Below are positions 40,979-54,864 of a DNA stretch of 64,000 nucleotides, in pieces. A model generated the notes under the pieces. That model did no database searches and was not told the DNA's origin. It saw only the letters and a list, made by a program, of their open reading frames with translations. Location of the stretch: contig JAOVVO010000313.1 in NCBI GenBank assembly GCA_028564675.1, forward strand, positions 24,843-88,842, given 5' to 3'. The DNA comes from Onchocerca lupi. Taxonomy: Eukaryota > Nematoda > Chromadorea > Rhabditida > Onchocercidae. Each line of letters begins with the position of its first letter. Position 1 is the first letter of the stretch. The translations under genes were made by a program, and so were the position numbers.

Positions 40979-43900
40979 TTATTCTTTCTTCTGCAATATT
41001 GAAGATTTCCCAGAGTTTAAATCTGAATCATTATCTTCCGATTCATAACTTGAGTCAGAATCACTATTCGATGATGACGAGGAAGATGATGTCGATATGT
41101 CAGTATCTGAATCATCCTCGCGCACTTTTTTTTCCCTTTCTGTTGCCTCGTCTTTGATATCATTGTCTTCCACATTTCTGTCAGCATCTTTTTCGATTGG
41201 CAAAGCTATTTGTGTAAGTTTTTCCTTCCATCTTTGAGCAGCTTCGAATAATTTCATGCTTCCCTTTGAAGCTAGAATGAAACTATATTGAACGTCATAA
41301 AGAATACATATACCCTAAATATAAATACAACAATGCAGGAAAATGAAATACGAAAAATCCACTAAAAATATTTAGTCAATCTTGCAATCAAGATTATATC
41401 TTACTTTGTTCGTCTGGAAATATATAATCGAAATATTCTTCCCAGCCAGCATCCACACCGTCCTCGGTCTGAATTTGACGACGTCTTTTTACTTTTTTTG
41501 GCATTAGACGAGAAACCTGGAAAATTGTCGCAGTGATTTTTAAATTTACCAAGGTAGAGCATCAATTAGTCACAAATGGTAAGACGAAAAATTTAGAAAT
41601 CACACCGAGAAGGGAACTCGCTAAAACTAATCACACAAGATAACAACAAATTTAATAGACGACAAGCTTTCCAATGCTCTGGTTATTTGTTCATTACATT
41701 GTATGTATAATAATGTAATGAAAGATGTTCAAATTCTATTGTAATATCGATATAGATACAATATAGTGATATAGTTATATTAGGATGTGTGGATAATTTA
41801 GAAGGGCTAATAAACATTTATGAAATCACCGGGATTTAACTATGGTCAAAAGTTGCTCCAGTAGCAAATTAAACAAATTAACGAGGGTTTTTGATATAGA
41901 CAAAAAAAAAAACTTCAATTTTAAAATGATTTTAACTGTAACTGCAAGCTAAAAATTCTAATCAAAAATTATAAAATGCAAATCTCTTGGAATAAATGTA
42001 CGAAGTATGAAATATAGCTAAATGGAGATAATTTAACCGACTAGTTTAGATTAATCGCCATGAAAATATTATGTTATAAATATTTTTGGAATCAGTAAAA
42101 TTCTTACTGCTGCTGCAGAATCCTCATCACCGTGTTTAGTTTCAAACAACATCCATGATTCGAGAAGTAACAATCTTTCTTCTTTTTCGCTACTAGCTAG
42201 ATTCCTATTGGCGCGTTCGTATGTCTTGCGTGCACCCTCTACATCACCTATCAATAATTCAAATTCCGCTAAACTTATCCAAACCTGAAAAAGTTACAAG
42301 AGAAAAAACTTTATTCGAGTTATTTTTCAATTTCGTTCGTCTTTGAAGAATTGAAACTGAACTTGATTTACTAATAATTTTTTCTGAATATTTCCTTCCC
42401 AGGCAAATCATTGGATATTTGTTTAATAGTACGAGCTTTCAAATGACTGACAGGATTATGCAATGATATAGTCAGAAATTCGTCAAATTGATCAAAAATC
42501 AGAAATTATTAATTTATGTAATGAGTTTTTTAACTTATACCATGTAGATTAGCTCCTTTAAAACAGTAAGATTTTATTTGCTCACTGTCTTTATATATTT
42601 TTTTCAATTTTTAAACCCAAAATCAGACAAAGAAGGACGAAGCGAGATAAAAAAAAGATCTGAAATTGAACACATCTGAAAGGAATATGTTATATTTGAA
42701 AAAAGTGCTAAAGAAAACAATTTAAATACCGAAAAATCCGACTAACAAAAATTACTTTTATGTGGTTCGTCCGTTCCAAAAGACTACTGTACAACTGGCG
42801 AGCTCGGTCATATTCTTCTTGACTCACTTCGAAATCAATGAAGGCTTTCCACAAGACCTATAATAAACTTTAATTTAAAGTTTTGAAATATTTTTACTTA
42901 CTTACTAGCAAAATTCTTCTATTTTTCCAAAATTATTTTTCTAAATGAAGAAGGTAATTCATGAACAAACTTCAGGCATATTTAATGCAGGCTGTTGTAT
43001 AGCCAATGCAAAAATTGCGCGTGCACGGTCAACATCGCCGAGAAGCGTTTCCATTTCAGCAAATTTAATCCAGGTATTACTATTTTCTGGAGCATATTCC
43101 AAAAATTTTCCATATAAAATCCGACATCGATCAAATTCACGTAATTGCAATTCAAGATCTATGTAACTTCGGAAAAGTTTATTTCGAGGACACATTCCAA
43201 TTGCATTTCCCTGTAATTACCAATTTTAACTAAAATATAATTTGAAAAATATAATTTTCAAAGCAAAACTTCATTTATTTATTGCACGTTATTTATCAAT
43301 ATTTCAATAAAATTTCAAATTTTCTATTTCAAATTTTATTTCAGTTTGATCTTAATTTATCAACTCCTCATATAATTTCTCATAATTTTACAAGATAATA
43401 AAATAAAATTTTAAGTGAAGAATAATTAAAAATCATTTCAAAACGCACCATTATTTTACGTGCATCAGATAAGCGAAGTTGTCGCACTTCGAAATAAGCA
43501 AACATCACCCATATCTTTGAAAAAGTGAATTTTTTATGAGGAATGACTTGTAAGCAAACTCTGTAAACATCTCGTGTTTTCTCTATGTCACCAACATCCA
43601 ATTCTTGGTAAAGCGCATAATTAATCCATAAATAAATGTACCGCCGCCAATACCTATACAAAAAATAAAACAATTATTTCGACGGAAAAGTCAGTTTCAT
43701 TGTCGAAATGGCTTCCAAAATAGCGGTTTTTTTTTTTTTTTTTTTAATGTATTTTAAATTTCATGTTTATTAATCATTTTATCTGAACGGTTTCCATAAT
43801 AATGACGATTTTTCTCTTACATTATCCATTAATGTATGTCCAAAAAATTTCCCTAGCAGAAATGAAATGCGAAATGTAGTTTAACACTTCCAAATATACA

Positions 43901-46448
43901 ATCCGTAATCTACTGAATTCGTATCTATAACATTTATTCAAATCACCGATTAAATTAAAAAACACCTCTTTTCAGGTTGAAGCGGTACATTGGCTATTGC
44001 TCTCTCAAATGTATCTTCCATCTCTTCACGATCAATTTTCTCATTTTGTAATAAACGAATGTAATCAAACCAGGCATCGTAATTATACGAATTTTCGGCA
44101 ATTTGCTGAAATAAACCTAATTACACAAAAATATTTAGTACTTTTAAAAAAGATTTCGAATTTATCTGTTACAGTTCAAAAACATATTTTATAAAAATCG
44201 ACAATTCCATCACGTACTACCATTTTTGCAGTTCTTTATTCAAGATTATTAACCTCTTCATACTGATGGCGCCGCTTACTAACAATTACATTTTCGATCC
44301 CCGCTCTTTCACCATACTTTTTTTCGTGAATGGTGTAGAATTTAAATATTTCGCCAGTCCGATCAGCCGGAAGGTGATCTAATCCATATCTGCAAAATCA
44401 CATGAAAAAATATCAAAGAACAACTTCACTCATAATTATAACTGACTTAAATTAATCAATCCCAAATGCAGTCTAAATTTAACTACTTTGAATAATCCGA
44501 ATCAAACTTTCTAGACATATCAATGAAATGCGAATCATTTAAAAAATCACGCTGTACCTGTAAATAACCCTTGATCTCTCATGCTCCTTCTGTCGCTCTT
44601 CAAACTGAGCAAATGCAATTAGCAACACTTCATTCAAATTTTCCTCACCAAAATATTCCAATGCTCGTTCATAAACCTAAAGCTAACAACTAATGAAGAA
44701 AATAATCACTGCATAATTTTGTGAATAGTGATTATGATTTTTTGATAAATTTTACGAAGTTAAATTATTGCTTCGGACTATCAGAGAAGCTTTTCGTGCA
44801 ATTTTTTAATACTTTGATTCTTTGAAGCATAATATATTAGACAATTATTGATCACAATACTTAAACGTATGGCGATCCATTTTCTTCGTCATTATTTTTT
44901 CTCTATAACTGGCAAACATATTTCTCAAACGATTTAAAGAAAATTGCAGTCTATCCAAAACACTTACAGCACGGGCATTTCCAATATAACCGAATCTTTC
45001 TTCAAATTTTGCATAACGCAACCACTGCTTCACATCGTGTCCGTGAACATGAAGAAAACGCTGCCAAATAGTACGCGCACGATCGATTTCTTTGTAGCGC
45101 AGTTCAAAATTGACATATGTTTGCCAAGCTTGCTCTGGTGGTTCCCATTCCATCCAGCGTTCGAATACCTAAGCTAAGCTACATAAAGTATGAATCATAG
45201 AAAATCTATCTTGATTTATGCATATGGAGTAAGTTTATCCCTGCTCATTTTCATGAATGCTCCCAATAAATACTTGCGAGTACCGATCTTTTATAAATTA
45301 AATGGAAACATTCAGGCTTAAATAGCAAAAGATTCTACTTGTCTTGCTCCAGGTATATTTCCGATCAGTTCTTCCATGTATGAATATTTCAACCAAAACT
45401 GTGTAGCTCGAGGCAAAATAGTGACTGCTCTATCCCAAATATTTCGAGCATGATTAATTTGTTTGTTCCTAAAATCTTATAAACACTGAACTCAATTCAC
45501 AGCCGCTTCAATATAATGAGCAGTGACATATAATAGACCTTCACATATCAAAGCTAAGCTACTATTCTAAGAAAATTAAAAAACTTACCTCATTTCCATC
45601 TCCGCATATTGTAGCCATAATGTGATAGAACGATGATCGGTATCAAGTGCGCGCTCAAACACTGAACGAGCTCTTTGCATTTCACCTATATTTTCTTCCC
45701 ATTTTGCATATTTTACCCAGTTTGCTATCTGCGAACGATTTTTACGGATGTTATCTTCGAATTCCTTCCTGAAAGTCTTAAACCATAAACTTGTCCTTAC
45801 AATATGTTTCATACTAGTAATTCAATAGTAAATGTAACATTAAAACTTCCTAAATTCCTGAGTCCGAAGATTCGAAATTCTCAAAATTTTATTTCCTGAT
45901 GTCTGAATTTAAAAATTCCGGATGGAAAGTGTAATTTGACGATAACTTCATCGATACGTACCTACGTTTCCTCTGATATTCGGCTAGCTCCTCCGGATCT
46001 GATATTTTAGTTTTTGGCGGCGGTGCAACAATTTCTAAATCACGTTCTTTTGCTTCACGTAACAACTGCTCCGCTGTTATTTGTAGAGCTGCTGGAGCCT
46101 GAAAAACTGACAGAAGTGTACTGAATGTTTTTATGTTTGCAAAATAGTTCGGTAACTAAACAAATAAATAGAATCATCACTACTTCATAACTAAAATTCG
46201 AAATTAAAAAACTGATAGCTTCTATACACAAAATAATATTTGTGGAACTTAGTCACTAATTGCAAAGGATCGTAAGATTTCATATGTCAATTTTTAAGTT
46301 CAACAGAAATTAGGAATTGGAAATGAAATTAAATCATTCGTTGAAAAAGTGATTTTCAGCAATGACATACTTTGTTTTTTACTTTAGCTGCTTTCTTTGG
46401 TAGCCGCAAAGGCTTATTACCCGGCATTTCTTCGAAATCATCCATCAT
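40979..46448 (-). CDS. Pre-mRNA splicing factor crooked neck-like 1 (CRNKL1/Clf1)
   Basis: CRNKL1 is a HAT-repeat scaffold of the Prp19/NTC complex that helps activate the spliceosome. Fourteen exons join in phase: 46448-46371, 46098-45962, 45768-45589, 45468-45339, 45168-44968, 44676-44558, 44389-44254, 44105-43966, 43653-43449, 43210-42971, 42857-42756, 42284-42108, 41516-41405, 41271-40979; about 749 aa. Repeated HAT motifs include [64 protein letters not shown] and [19 protein letters not shown]. The conserved tail [19 protein letters not shown] follows. The C-terminus ends in an acidic, serine-rich stretch ([20 protein letters not shown]) that could be a casein kinase 2 target. The first ATG of [12 protein letters not shown] lies 6 nt after a CTTTTTTAG acceptor. 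Nuclear location is known for the family. Confidence 0.95.
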
Positions 46449-48035
46449 TTGGACCTAAAAAAGAGCACAAAAACTTTAAGATATTGCTCTTAGAGACAAA
46501 GCCCAGGCCGTAAGCTCTCAAATAACAACCCACCGCAACCAAACTCACAATTCCAGAACTGCTCCTTTGTTGCAACCCTCCGCCCACCAGATCTGCTTCG
46601 CACAACATCCAAGCAGAGCCTCATCTCCCGCACTTCGCTCTGCATCAACGGCCTGAGTCGTTACGAAAATAGCGATCCCACCGTGGGACATGAAGTTAGA
46701 CTTACACTAACTCAAAACATGGGAAACCTGTAAATGTGATTTGACGGTACAAAGAGGAAATGGGAGCAGATATTGTGCCGGATATTCGTTTATTGTCAAG
46801 CCTTAAATACAACAGCTAAATCGTACTGGACCATCAGTTTCAACGAAGAACTCACTTTTCTGACATTTGCTGGGGAAAAAAGCCTATTTGATTTGCAATC
46901 CGGACTGGAGATCTTCTTGATGTGATGAATCCACTAGGTCAACAATAGCCTTTACTAAATTTATACAGCATTGTAAACAATATCGCACTCTGCAATAGTA
47001 AACGATAAGAATGAACAAAACACGATAAATACAATACTAACAATGGCCATTGTTGCTCTTGTCGATCGGGTTTCTCGAATTGTTGCTGTCAAGCATCGAA
47101 TTGTCTTTGTGAATCTGTCGTATTGAGTGAAATTGTCATATAAAGTTATTACAAAACTGCTGCTGTTGAAAACCGTTCGAGAGAATTTTCCCCAAAAGGA
47201 GAGTTTCGCTCTTCTCATAAATCTGAACCTTATATATCCTTCCGGAGCTTCTTCTTTCCTGATCTCTCTCGTCGCTTTGTTTATTTGTTAACTGGAGCAC
47301 TTTGACGGTAAACATGATCGTGGTTTTGGCAGAAAACATGTTATCTTCAGTTGTTTTGGCGGTTCATTTGGAATTATTGTCACGCCTCTTGACCTCCAAC
47401 TTGGGTAATTAAACCATCTTTCGGAATTTTCCGACAGCATTAACTTTTACCGAAAACACAGTTACTCATCAATCTGTCGCAGTACAGTCCAAAAACTGTA
47501 AAATCTCCTTTATTCAACGCTGATTCAAAGACAATGATACTAAAGAACATTCCAATTCAAAATAATAATGATACTAAAAGGTAATGGAATTAAAATATGA
47601 ATTCCTTTCCGATAAAAGAAAGATTCAAATATATTAGCAACATTAGGTCATTTAGAAAAACACCGACGAAATTTGAAAATCTAATTCAAATCCACGTATA
47701 AGCTCTTGTCAAAAACAATAACAGTGAAGGGGACATTTAGTGAAATCTTATTAAAATATCGCATTTTGATAGAAAAAAGTGGCAATGATGTATTTGGATA
47801 AGAAAGCACAAGAAAAAAATGAACAATAGGATGATGATGCTTTTTAAAAATCATAAACAGATCTTCTAAATTTTAATAAAAACGCTGATTAAGATATAAA
47901 CAGGGGTCGATAAAAAACCTTAGAGAGTCATCGCATTATTGACAACAGAAATCATAACATCAATATTGGCGCGAAAAATCCTTCAAAAAGGAAATTTGAC
48001 ATTCGAAATAATGACAGAAAAGTCCGATTGCTTCC
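46449..48035. other. Intergenic region between CRNKL1 and the Argonaute gene
   Basis: This holds the upstream region of CRNKL1 and the SL1-like element described separately. Minus-strand open frames at 46961-47218 and 47136-47339 were examined. The first contains a hydrophobic, signal-peptide-like segment (MAIVSIVFIVFCSFLSFTIA) but ends nine residues later, and I do not call it a gene. Confidence 0.45.
47394..47415 (-). other. SL1 spliced-leader-like 22-mer
   Basis: Read on the minus strand, these 22 bases match the nematode SL1 leader at 21 of 22 positions; position 19 is G instead of T. The core GGTTTAATTACCCAAGTT is intact. Downstream there is no clear GTAA donor, no AATTTTTGG Sm-type site and no SL RNA fold, so this does not look like a complete SL RNA gene. 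A single chance occurrence of this match in 64 kb is very unlikely. It may be a decayed SL copy or the leader of a retroposed, trans-spliced message. Confidence 0.85.
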
Positions 48036-51000
48036 TTATGCATTGGCTCGTGTCAATTCGAGTTCGGTATCCATATAACAAAGGCGTCGTGTGACACGAT
48101 TCCAATCGACATTTCCACCACCCAGGATTGGTAAATGCTCCTTGCCGCCAACACGTCGCCTAGAGCATAAATATTAATTTATATGACCATTCCCATTTTA
48201 ACGACTTAAATCCGGAATTAAAAACGAATTAGTAATCTTCAGTACATAAGTAAAGGTTGTGGAATCCTTTTTGGTCAAAAACCTTTTTGCCATGCAAAAA
48301 AGACATTAAGACAGAAATCCGAACAGAACAAATCATTACAACATAGCCTTGAAGTTGTTACGCCCTCTTTTAGCCCATTCATCCGCCTGATAAATTGGTT
48401 CTGGAATTGAAACTGCTTGATTAACAATTTGATGAGTAAAGCACAGAGCCATCATTAATGACTGTGCTTCATCCATGGTTAAATTTGCTTCATTGATAGG
48501 CATCGAATAAGCAGGTAACTTCCCGGTACCCTGAAATTCATAAAACTTATGAAATTCTTATAAGATGAGAGATTCAATTCGATTATCTTATCTTTATTAC
48601 GGCCATCATGCCCTACATTAGTTTCATACAGGAGAGTGTTGGTCATAACCAAACTACCAGTACACCTAGAATCTAATTTATTTTCAAAATCTCCTATCAG
48701 AAGGAAAACCTTTATGATTTTATGAGATTGCATAAAAAATTCCGTGGTATCTGGACGTGTAATATCTCTGTCAATCACTGTCAATGGCAAACAATTTTCC
48801 AGAGAGCGACCTAAAATTTAGATATATTAGAAAAATTCAAATAATGATATATTGGTATAATTTCCTATAGTTTTTTCACTCGAAATTCTTCAAAATTTCA
48901 AAATTTAATGAAATTAACCATTCTCAATTGCAAAACGCTTGTTGTGCCTCTTGCAAGCAATGATGCATACTATATTCGGTGAGTAATTATCGATTCCAGC
49001 TTTCGCTTTTCCAAAATTACGCATTCCTTGACGAATGGCTTCTATTTCGTCTTCCATTACCTTAAATATTTTAGATGTATACACATATTGCCGAAATCCT
49101 GATGTCATAAAATGCTACTTGATAATAAAGACACGGCAATACGTGAAAAAATAAAATGAACAAAATTTTTAAAGGTTCACCATTCTGAATTGCCCCTCTG
49201 AAACGCCATCACGTGTGATAATCACAGTTTCGGGAAGCATACCATTACGACTGCCACAAAAGAGACTCAAAATCCAGTACATCCGTTCTTCCAAAATCGA
49301 GCTGGTTACTTGTTCTTTACGAGGTTCTTGGAATGAATAATCACCAATGAATGTTTCCGGACAAACTGCCCCGTTAAAACTAATCTGAAAATCAATAATT
49401 ACTTCATCCATTTTATGGAATTCAGTGTTCCACTTATTTATCTTCTTTCAAAATTCTCGATTGCTGTGGTATATTATGAACAGAAGAACGTACTCCAAGA
49501 ACGCTCGGCTGTGTAGGCGACATCCGCATTCTTCTTTCATGTTTTGGCTGAGGTTCCGGATGACATACGTCATAACCAATTATAAGAGTCTTTCCAGTTG
49601 AAATCCATTTATTGGTTCTGGAAAATACCGTAAAACAATACATTAAACTAGTTCCTAAACTATGTAAATTTGTTAAAATATGTGCACTGTTCAACAATGG
49701 ATTTACTTATAAACTCAATTTAAGAAATGATTTGGAAAATGCAGATTTTTGTGATAAAATACACATACGCAAATGATTCTGGTACAACGCCATAACATTG
49801 CCCGAAATTCTTGCAGTTCAACTTGTTGATGATGTTTTCCAACGTGGCAAGTTTTTTTGGTGCTTCACGAGCTCTCAATCCATGTATGTGTTGCGTGATT
49901 ATGCGATGAAGAGCTTCATATAATTTCAAATCATCTGAAAGAACTTCTGAATACAAAACTTTTATTTAGGACTACAAGAACACTTAAGTTATGGAAGGAA
50001 GTTCTCATTTTCGTGCGATTTTCAAATTTTTAGTTTCGAAAATTATTTTATAAAGTGTATTAATTGGTAAAAGAAACCATGAGTATCATCACGGGAATCG
50101 ATGTACAACACAAATGCTCGTTCATTTGGATAAGTTTCGTGAATTTGCTTAAAACAACTTTCCAATTGTTCAAATTGCACATTTTTAATGACAGGATCCA
50201 CCATCTTTATGCCTTTCTTGTAACATTCGCGAATCAAAACTTTTGCAAATGTTCTGAAATTCCATTAATGACTTTACCATCGACATACCATCAATGCAAT
50301 TGACATTTGCAAATATCGATTATCAGTAACAAATGATCTTCAGATTCACAAAATAGAAAATAATGCATTTAATCGCCATATGTAAGAACTTACGCAACTA
50401 TATCCCCATCTCTCGCATCATCATAAAATATGAACCAGCAGCGAAGTTGTGCTCCAATCAAATATTTTTTTCCAATCATTCGCCAATTTGCCTACAATAA
50501 AACAAAATATGATTTTCTTGATTTAAAAATTTCAAAATCATAATTTTCTTACATTTTTACTATCGATGTCGATGACAGCTGTCCCACCTTGCGTATTGGA
50601 ATACTGCACTTTCGGTGCGAGACGACGGTGGCCTTCGACCTGAAATTGATGTGACCGAAAGACCACTGAAGAAAAAATGAACTGAAGAGCCAATTGAAAG
50701 AGTAAAACTTACAGTGAGTGGAGTCGAACTAATTCGTACTCCAAAGGCGGCTAGAAATGGATTATAATGTATCGTCTCATCTAAGTCAAGTGCCTGCAAA
50801 TTTCGGGCGATGTCGCGGAAACGCACGTGCGGAAGCATGGCACATTCCTATAAAACACTTATTTCCAATAAATCAGCAAAGTTGCCTAAAGCCAGCAAAA
50901 TAGCTAAAAATATATATATTAGCTCCACCAATGTTTGCACTCATTATGAAGCAAGATTCAGAAAAATTCTAATCCATAATCCACTACTTACAATTTCAAA

Positions 51001-54000
51001 TTTGCATGTCATTTACATTCTTTACCACATAAATAAATCATACTTTGATCGCATCTTTCATTTGCAATGGTGTCTGCTTGCTCAATGGCACGCGTTGGCA
51101 AGGTGCAACTTGCAATACTTCAATTGGGAAATATGAGGTGCCAAAATTCGTGACTAAACGGACCGCTGGCCAATCTGCCCTTAAACAATTTTACAATTGA
51201 ATCGGTTAATAACTTGTGCAAAAACAATACATTTTACATTGAATTAAAGATTTTAAGTGAAGTAAGTGAGAACAATTATATGGTTGTTTCTTTCAATTCT
51301 TTTCTAATAATATGCAAGCGGTTTGAAACATGAACTTAAGGGGTTCAATTAAGCGATAGAGTACAATATAATATACAAGTCTGTAAAACCTGTCTCAAAC
51401 TTACCGGATATGATAACCTTGTTCTTTATAATATTGCAACATTGGAACTGACGGGGTGTTTTTGCCGACAGAAAGTCTGAAAAGAAATGTCAATTTTTAA
51501 GTTTTATAAGATATGCAATTTTAAACCGCAAGAGTTATGCAAAAATAAATGAATGAATATGAAGCATAAGACGTGAAAAACAATGAATATACCTAATTTG
51601 TCCAATAGGTTTATCAGATAAACCAGATGCCAGGAATGATTTGTTCGTGCAGTTCAAATGTTCTAATCGAAGATCTGCAAAAAATCCGGTCGGAAATCGT
51701 CTTCAAAAAATGCTATATTTTCTGCATCTGGATTCGAAAATAAAATTTGCAGGTAATTGGTAACAAACAGAATTTCTTTGTCAACTGAATGCCTACATAT
51801 TCTTCAGGAATTATACCTCGGATAATGTCATTTAATTTGCGTACAAAATGACTGAAAAGATTTGAATCCAAAAAAGGAATAGAGGAACGGGAATCATTTT
51901 TCATTAGTACTTTGTGCACCATCTCCGCCAATGGAACTGCATCAAAAAATGCAGCTTTTTTTACTGAAAAAAATTTCACTTTATAGCTCAAAATCTTGAA
52001 ATCTAAATCCAAGTACACCAAAATTCTATAGAAAACTTGAAGAAAATAAAAAACTATACAGTCAATGACAAGTGCTGGGATAATACTGCCATTCAATCGT
52101 TTGATAATGCGGATTCCTTTATCGACACCAGTGATAAGAGTTCTGCTCTCACTCAATGATTGTTGTTCAAGTTTATATTTCTTACCATCTACCAAAAATA
52201 GTTTACCGCAACCAAATGCATAGTGCGTTCCCCTTCAATTTTTATAAAATAATTTTAATTAAATTCAGATTTGAACAAACCTAACTAAAGTTCTTCCATG
52301 AAATGCAGCTCTGATATCTCACCAAACAAGATAACAACTGCACTATCTAATCTTTATTTCAAATAAGTTGCAGTAATGATTCTGATTCCGGAAAGGATAC
52401 AGGCTATAACAAACTATATTCTGCCTGCGAGCTCCACTTAAGAAAATTCTAGCTATTGTGGAAATAAGCGATGAAATTGTGAGCAAATTCCATCATTTGC
52501 AGAATGTGACATAATCATTTCGCTTTTGTTTACTTGGCTGACTTTTTGCCATCCATAAAAATTTCAATAAAAGCCATGAAAATCTTGATTATTATGTTGC
52601 AAAGAAAAGCGTTGTTAATTTATAATAACTTAAAACCAAAACACATTACTTTTGCAAGGCACTATTATTTGTGAGAATTTCAAAAAACTGTCTGAATGAG
52701 CGATCCTGACGAGCCAAATCATTCGTAACAGAATCACGATAATCGACAACATTGAATGTATGAGCACTTTCTGCACACGGAGTTATCTCAATAAACACGT
52801 CGCATGCACCAATCAGATCACTCAGTTCTGGCGTTAATTGCTTTGTCGATATTTTTAAGCGAGGAAGCTAAAATAAACTTTCAGATGGAAATTCAAAATC
52901 CTTTGGTTTATTGGACTTTGAAACATTCGGTTCGCTTCATTATAAAAATGCAATTTATGGAATACAAATGACTCTTAAAACTTCCAATTCATTTTAAATT
53001 AATAAGATGAAATTTTAATCAATAATTGTATCGACAATACAAAACTTTACCAATTCTTTATTAAGCGGCTCATTAGTGAACAACGTGCTTGACAAATCAT
53101 ACAAGTAAGCACCACTTTCATTCAGAACGCGGTATAATTCCAAAGCTCGTCTCATTAATAACATACACTTCTGATGACGTAAAGTTACTCCAGAGCTGCA
53201 ACAATAACTTCAGACTTATTAAAACTAAAAGCATATATAAAAGAACTATTTGGAAAGTCCAAGTCTAACTTTATGTCATTTGTCCGATTCAATGCTGGAC
53301 AAGCTAAATTATAAAAAATAGGAATTAAAACTCCATTTCAACAGACATATTTTAAATAGGTTTTATATGTCAGAATCAAACAAATTCTTCTCAATGCCTA
53401 AAATACATTTTGAAACGTATTCTCTAGATAAGGACATTCAGACATACTCATCATTGTCTCCTCTGCACAAATCTGTGATCCGTTCTTTCGATGTATCCGC
53501 ACGACTTGCATATATTCGCACATCGTAACGATACACAATGCGGCTTCCAACTTCCAGTGGATAGATGTTCGTTTTTACACGAACTGTTTCACGCTGATGA
53601 GCTGGTGGTAACTTTGGTGCCATAAGGCATGCTGCGGGTCTACGATTTCGGAATATATTTTGGTCGCTGTAAGGACTTCCAGATAATTGACTGACTCTAA
53701 TAATTTTTTTCTTTGCTTAAGTGAATATTCCAACGGCTTTTTCATTACCCATTTTAAAAACAATGATTTAATGAATATTCAAAACATGACAGCTCGCAAG
53801 AGACTCTTGGTAGTTATTCATTGTTGAAAGAAGGAGATCATGATAATTTGTTCAATTGTGGCTATTTTAAAAGAATCTCGATTAAAAGAGTTACCTCGCC
53901 AAGTGAATACGGCTCCTGCTATGCGCCAGTTCTACCGGCTGATGAACACTCAGATTTTCAAACTCTAGCAAGTCGGAATCCGTTAAATCACTAAATGATG

Positions 54001-54864
54001 TTTGTGAACGACTGTCATCAGATACTGCTATACTGCGTGTTGAATCACAACATCCTGCTGTACCCTCTGGAGTCTAAACACAAATTTTTTAATCACTAAT
54101 CATTTTGTCATTTTTTAAACCGAACTCATTATTTTTTCTACAAATATCAAAAATCCAATCCACATATTACATTTAACTTCCTATTTCAACCATTCTTATT
54201 TCCTCTAAATTTCCTCAATTCAACGTATGTACCGAAGAAGAATCATCAGGAACTGAAGGAGATGTAGATTCAGAAATGCACAATTGCGGCGCAGACATAT
54301 TCTTTTGAGACGATGTTGACTGTAATGAATGTATATCAGCCGTGACTGCCACGTCAATCTGTTCGGGAACTGAAGATTGCCGCGAAAGCGCCTCCGCACT
54401 AGTACCAGTCCATATTTCCCTGCCTATTATCTCCATTTCTTCACCTGTTTCAAATTCATGCGTTTTAACGGAACATATTCGAATAGTTTGACTATATTTG
54501 ACGTGGACCCGGAAAATGAACAATAAATGAGAAGTGGCAATTCAAGAAAGCATCATTATCCACTATATTAAGATTTGCATTATATTACAAACTGAGCAAT
54601 TTTGATAATTTGGACGATGGAAGAATGCTGGCAACCTGAGAGAAACAGGAAGGCTCATCTTTGGAGCATTTTTACCAATGTTAATTTTTAATTCAATAAT
54701 TTTATAAATATATTCAATAAAAAGAGCAAAATTCAACCTCCAACGGCTGCCATTTTCAGCATTGCGGAAGATCCACCTGAATTTGGTTGTCTTTTACCTC
54801 GGCCACGTGGACGAAATGCGGGAATACTGTTCCCTTCACTTGGCGTTATTGGTGACATTAACAT
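48036..54864 (-). CDS. Argonaute protein with intact slicer residues
   Basis: Argonautes bind small RNAs and silence matching transcripts. 22 exons join in phase: 54864-54738, 54444-54233, 54073-53895, 53666-53448, 53195-53051, 52867-52650, 52232-52060, 51963-51769, 51674-51593, 51476-51405, 51179-51044, 50847-50713, 50639-50553, 50491-50394, 50253-50078, 49934-49769, 49617-49494, 49384-49181, 49060-48919, 48810-48710, 48530-48343, 48159-48036; about 1,100 aa. Order: a disordered, RG-containing N-terminus (FRPRGRGKRQ), the N domain, a PAZ domain near residues 370-520, then MID and PIWI. In PIWI the catalytic set appears complete: Asp in LIIGYDVCHP (about 823), Glu in PRKEQ (about 872), Asp in ITRDGVSEGQF (about 907) and His in FFMQSHKIIKG (about 992). 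This excludes the slicer-dead WAGO group; RDE-1, ERGO-1 or CSR-1 relatives are possible. The ATG lies 9 nt after TTTTTGCAG. Confidence 0.92.

Noticed and set aside
46961..47339. Short minus-strand frames with a signal-peptide-like segment near the SL1-like site
   Set aside because: The secreted part would be only nine residues and no convincing splice to another exon was found; kept as intergenic.
47300..47415. Complete SL RNA gene
   Set aside because: The leader matches, but the sequence after it lacks a GTAA donor, an Sm-type AATTTTTGG site and the expected stem-loops.
51713..52195. Single 160-residue exon in the Argonaute PAZ region
   Set aside because: The frame crosses a real intron (52059-51964) and runs past the true donor at 51768; the family alignment needs the spliced form.
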